From Flavobacterium johnsoniae (lineage in GTDB: Bacteria > Bacteroidota > Bacteroidia > Flavobacteriales > Flavobacteriaceae), in contig NZ_MLFK01000011.1 of assembly GCF_001879205.1 (NCBI RefSeq), positions 186,001 through 250,000 of the forward strand: DNA of 64,000 nt, in the 5' to 3' direction. Under the pieces are notes generated by a model. It made no database searches. It was not told the DNA's origin and was given only the letters and a program-made list of their open reading frames with translations. The position numbers and the translations under genes were made by a program. Positions 62,686-64,000 of the stretch are shown one piece after another (the stretch's first letter is position 1; every line of letters begins with the position of its first letter).

Positions 62686-62723
62686 AAATCCAAATCCCAA
62701 TAATGAAATTGGAATTTGGATTT
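62686..62723. terminator. Bidirectional terminator between the STN and SIMPL genes
   Basis: The arms AAATCCAAATCCCAAT (62686-62701) and ATTGGAATTTGGATTT (62708-62723) pair in 15 of 16 positions plus a G-U, with a 6-base loop. An A run precedes and a T run follows, so both converging genes can use it. Confidence 0.85.
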
Positions 62724-62760
62724 TAAACTTTATCCCCTTTTGGGATTATTATTTATAAGC

Positions 62761-63450
62761 TTAGTCTAAAATAAAACTTACGCTGACATTTGCTGTAATT
62801 TCGATTTCGCCAATTGCTAAAGTTTCATTTGAAGCCCCGGCTGCATCCATCATTTCAGTTTTCATAGCAGCATAAACTGGTCTTGGGTGATAAACTTGTG
62901 AATTGTCTGAAATAGTAATCGCTTTACCCACTTTTTGACCTAAAACAGATACATAATCCTCCGCTTTTGCTTTAGCATCTTTAATTGCTAATTTTCTAGC
63001 TTCAGATTGGTGTTGCAATAATTTAGACGATTCAAAAGAAACATTATCGATACGGTTAATTCCTTGCTGTACTAAACCTTCCATCAATTCATCGTATTTA
63101 GATAAATCTCTTAACACAATTTCAACCGTCTGTGTGGCATTGTAGCTGGTTTTCTTTTTATCGTAATCGTATTGCGGATTAAGAGCTACTTGCTTCGTTT
63201 TAAAATCTGCTGTTGGAACATTCGATTTTTTGATGAATTTTAAAACCGCATCCATCTTTTCGTCATTTTGCTTTTTGACGTCTTTAGCATTATTCCCTTT
63301 AGTTTCAACCGTAGCTGAAATACAAACCTGATCAGGGGCTACTTTTACTTTTCCTTCTCCATTTACATTGATTTGAGGAACTTGTTTGATTTCTTGGCCG
63401 TAAGACATAGTCATAAACATGATTGTTAAAAATAATACTAATTTTTTCAT
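62761..63450 (-). CDS. SIMPL-domain (DUF541) exported protein
   Basis: This is a 229-residue protein. The ATG at 63450 is used because it opens a signal peptide (MKKLVLFLTIMFMTMSYGQ). The frame continues 81 bp upstream without a good start and overlaps the rhomboid gene. The SIMPL pattern is clear: VPQINVNGEGKVKVAPDQVC, VETKGNNAKDVKKQND, NPQYDYDKKKTSYNATQTVE, SEARKLAIKDAKAKAEDYVS, and ITANVSVSFILD at the end. SIMPL proteins are periplasmic or outer-membrane-associated beta/alpha proteins with unclear roles, some tied to oxidative stress or envelope signalling. It lies 52 bp downstream of the rhomboid gene on the same strand. Confidence 0.9.
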   Translation of the reverse strand: MKKLVLFLTIMFMTMSYGQEIKQVPQINVNGEGKVKVAPDQVCISATVETKGNNAKDVKKQNDEKMDAVLKFIKKSNVPTADFKTKQVALNPQYDYDKKKTSYNATQTVEIVLRDLSKYDELMEGLVQQGINRIDNVSFESSKLLQHQSEARKLAIKDAKAKAEDYVSVLGQKVGKAITISDNSQVYHPRPVYAAMKTEMMDAAGASNETLAIGEIEITANVSVSFILD

Positions 63451-63502
63451 TTTTGTTATATTAAAGTTATTTGATAAAGACATTTCAAAAGTTATGCCAG
63501 CA

Positions 63503-64000
63503 TTATAATTTTCCTGCTTTTGCCATAACAAAAAGTATCAAAATTGGAATTGCCAATAAGATAACCATCAAACTATGATCTACAAATAACGAAGGTTCTT
63601 TTACCAAAGTAATTAAGTATCCGCCAATTGCGCCGCCAAAATGTGCGGTGTGGCCAATATTATCATTTTTGGCTTTCATTCCATAAATAGAATACAATAA
63701 ATATAAAATTCCGAATAAATAAGCCGGCATAGGAATGACAAAAAATATACCCAGCATCATATCCGGCTGCAGTAAAATTGCAGAATACAAAACCCCGGTT
63801 ACCGCTCCCGAAGCTCCAACGGCACGATAGCTGTAATCGTTTTTATGAAACAGCATCGTTAATAAACTCCCAAAAATTAAACTTCCAAAATAAACCAGCA
63901 GGAATGAAAAGTTTCCGAGCCATTGTAAAACTACAGGTGCAAAAAACCAAAGAGTCAGCATGTTAAACAATAAATGCATCATATCAGCATGCAGGAAACC
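63503..64000 (-). CDS. Rhomboid-family intramembrane serine protease, 5' truncated by window edge
   Basis: The C-terminal 166 codons of a rhomboid are visible. The frame stays open to the window end, giving GFLHADMMHLLFNMLTLWFF, so the internal ATG at 63982 is not the start. The catalytic serine is in AVGASGAVTGVLY and the catalytic histidine in GHTAHFGGAIGGYL. Five or so membrane helices are seen, with the first missing. The family cleaves membrane-spanning substrates; the substrate here is unknown. Confidence 0.9.
   Translation of the reverse strand, partial: GFLHADMMHLLFNMLTLWFFAPVVLQWLGNFSFLLVYFGSLIFGSLLTMLFHKNDYSYRAVGASGAVTGVLYSAILLQPDMMLGIFFVIPMPAYLFGILYLLYSIYGMKAKNDNIGHTAHFGGAIGGYLITLVKEPSLFVDHSLMVILLAIPILILFVMAKAGKL

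Overview
The window is AT-rich chromosomal DNA from a member of the Bacteroidota, most likely a Flavobacterium-type soil or freshwater flavobacterium. The evidence is three SusC/SusD pairs, a hybrid two-component regulator, many lipoproteins with an acidic run after the lipobox cysteine, DUF2480 and FecR/ECF genes, and promoter elements of the Bacteroidota type (TTTG...TAnnTTTG). No rRNA, tRNA, IS element, phage gene or CRISPR array was seen.

Positions 1-42,452 form a large polysaccharide utilisation locus for decorated xylan (glucuronoarabinoxylan with acetyl and probably feruloyl groups). The left arm (+ strand) holds a truncated SusC, SusD, an IPT/TIG surface glycan-binding lipoprotein, a GH10 endoxylanase lipoprotein, a GH16 lipoprotein and a GPH-type sugar:cation symporter. 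The right arm (- strand) is transcribed from about 40.9 kb leftwards: SusC, SusD, a structured intercistronic region, then GH43, SGNH esterase, a three-esterase fusion (CE6-CE1-CE1), GH115, GH127/146, GH43, GH3, GH97 and finally the hybrid two-component regulator. A separate SusC-SusD pair lies at 9.4-13.9 kb. A LacI-family regulator (41.4-42.5 kb) sits upstream, and four near-palindromic CG-centred sites flank it. One of these sites overlaps the predicted -33 element of the susC promoter.

The model is as follows. Surface lipoproteins bind and cut xylan, and SusC/D pairs import the oligomers. The esterases, GH115, GH127/146, GH43, GH3 and GH97 strip side chains and release sugars, mostly in the periplasm, and the GPH symporter takes products into the cytoplasm. 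The hybrid sensor and the LacI protein provide two layers of control.

Positions 42.8-54.5 kb encode two tripartite efflux systems: an EmrA/EmrB/TolC-type operon headed by an 82-codon unknown gene with a divergent AraC regulator, and a DUF2480-MFP-RND-NodT operon. Upstream of the latter lies a divergent SufR-like winged-helix regulator with a C-terminal cysteine cluster, a near-consensus promoter and an 11-8-11 inverted repeat.

Positions 55.5-64 kb hold general genes (YheT-type hydrolase, GNAT, a probable DUF6134 protein, fatty acid hydroxylase, SIMPL protein, truncated rhomboid protease). They also hold an ECF sigma/FecR pair coupled not to a TonB receptor but to an STN-domain protein carrying about nine 16-residue repeats, which is the least familiar system in the window.
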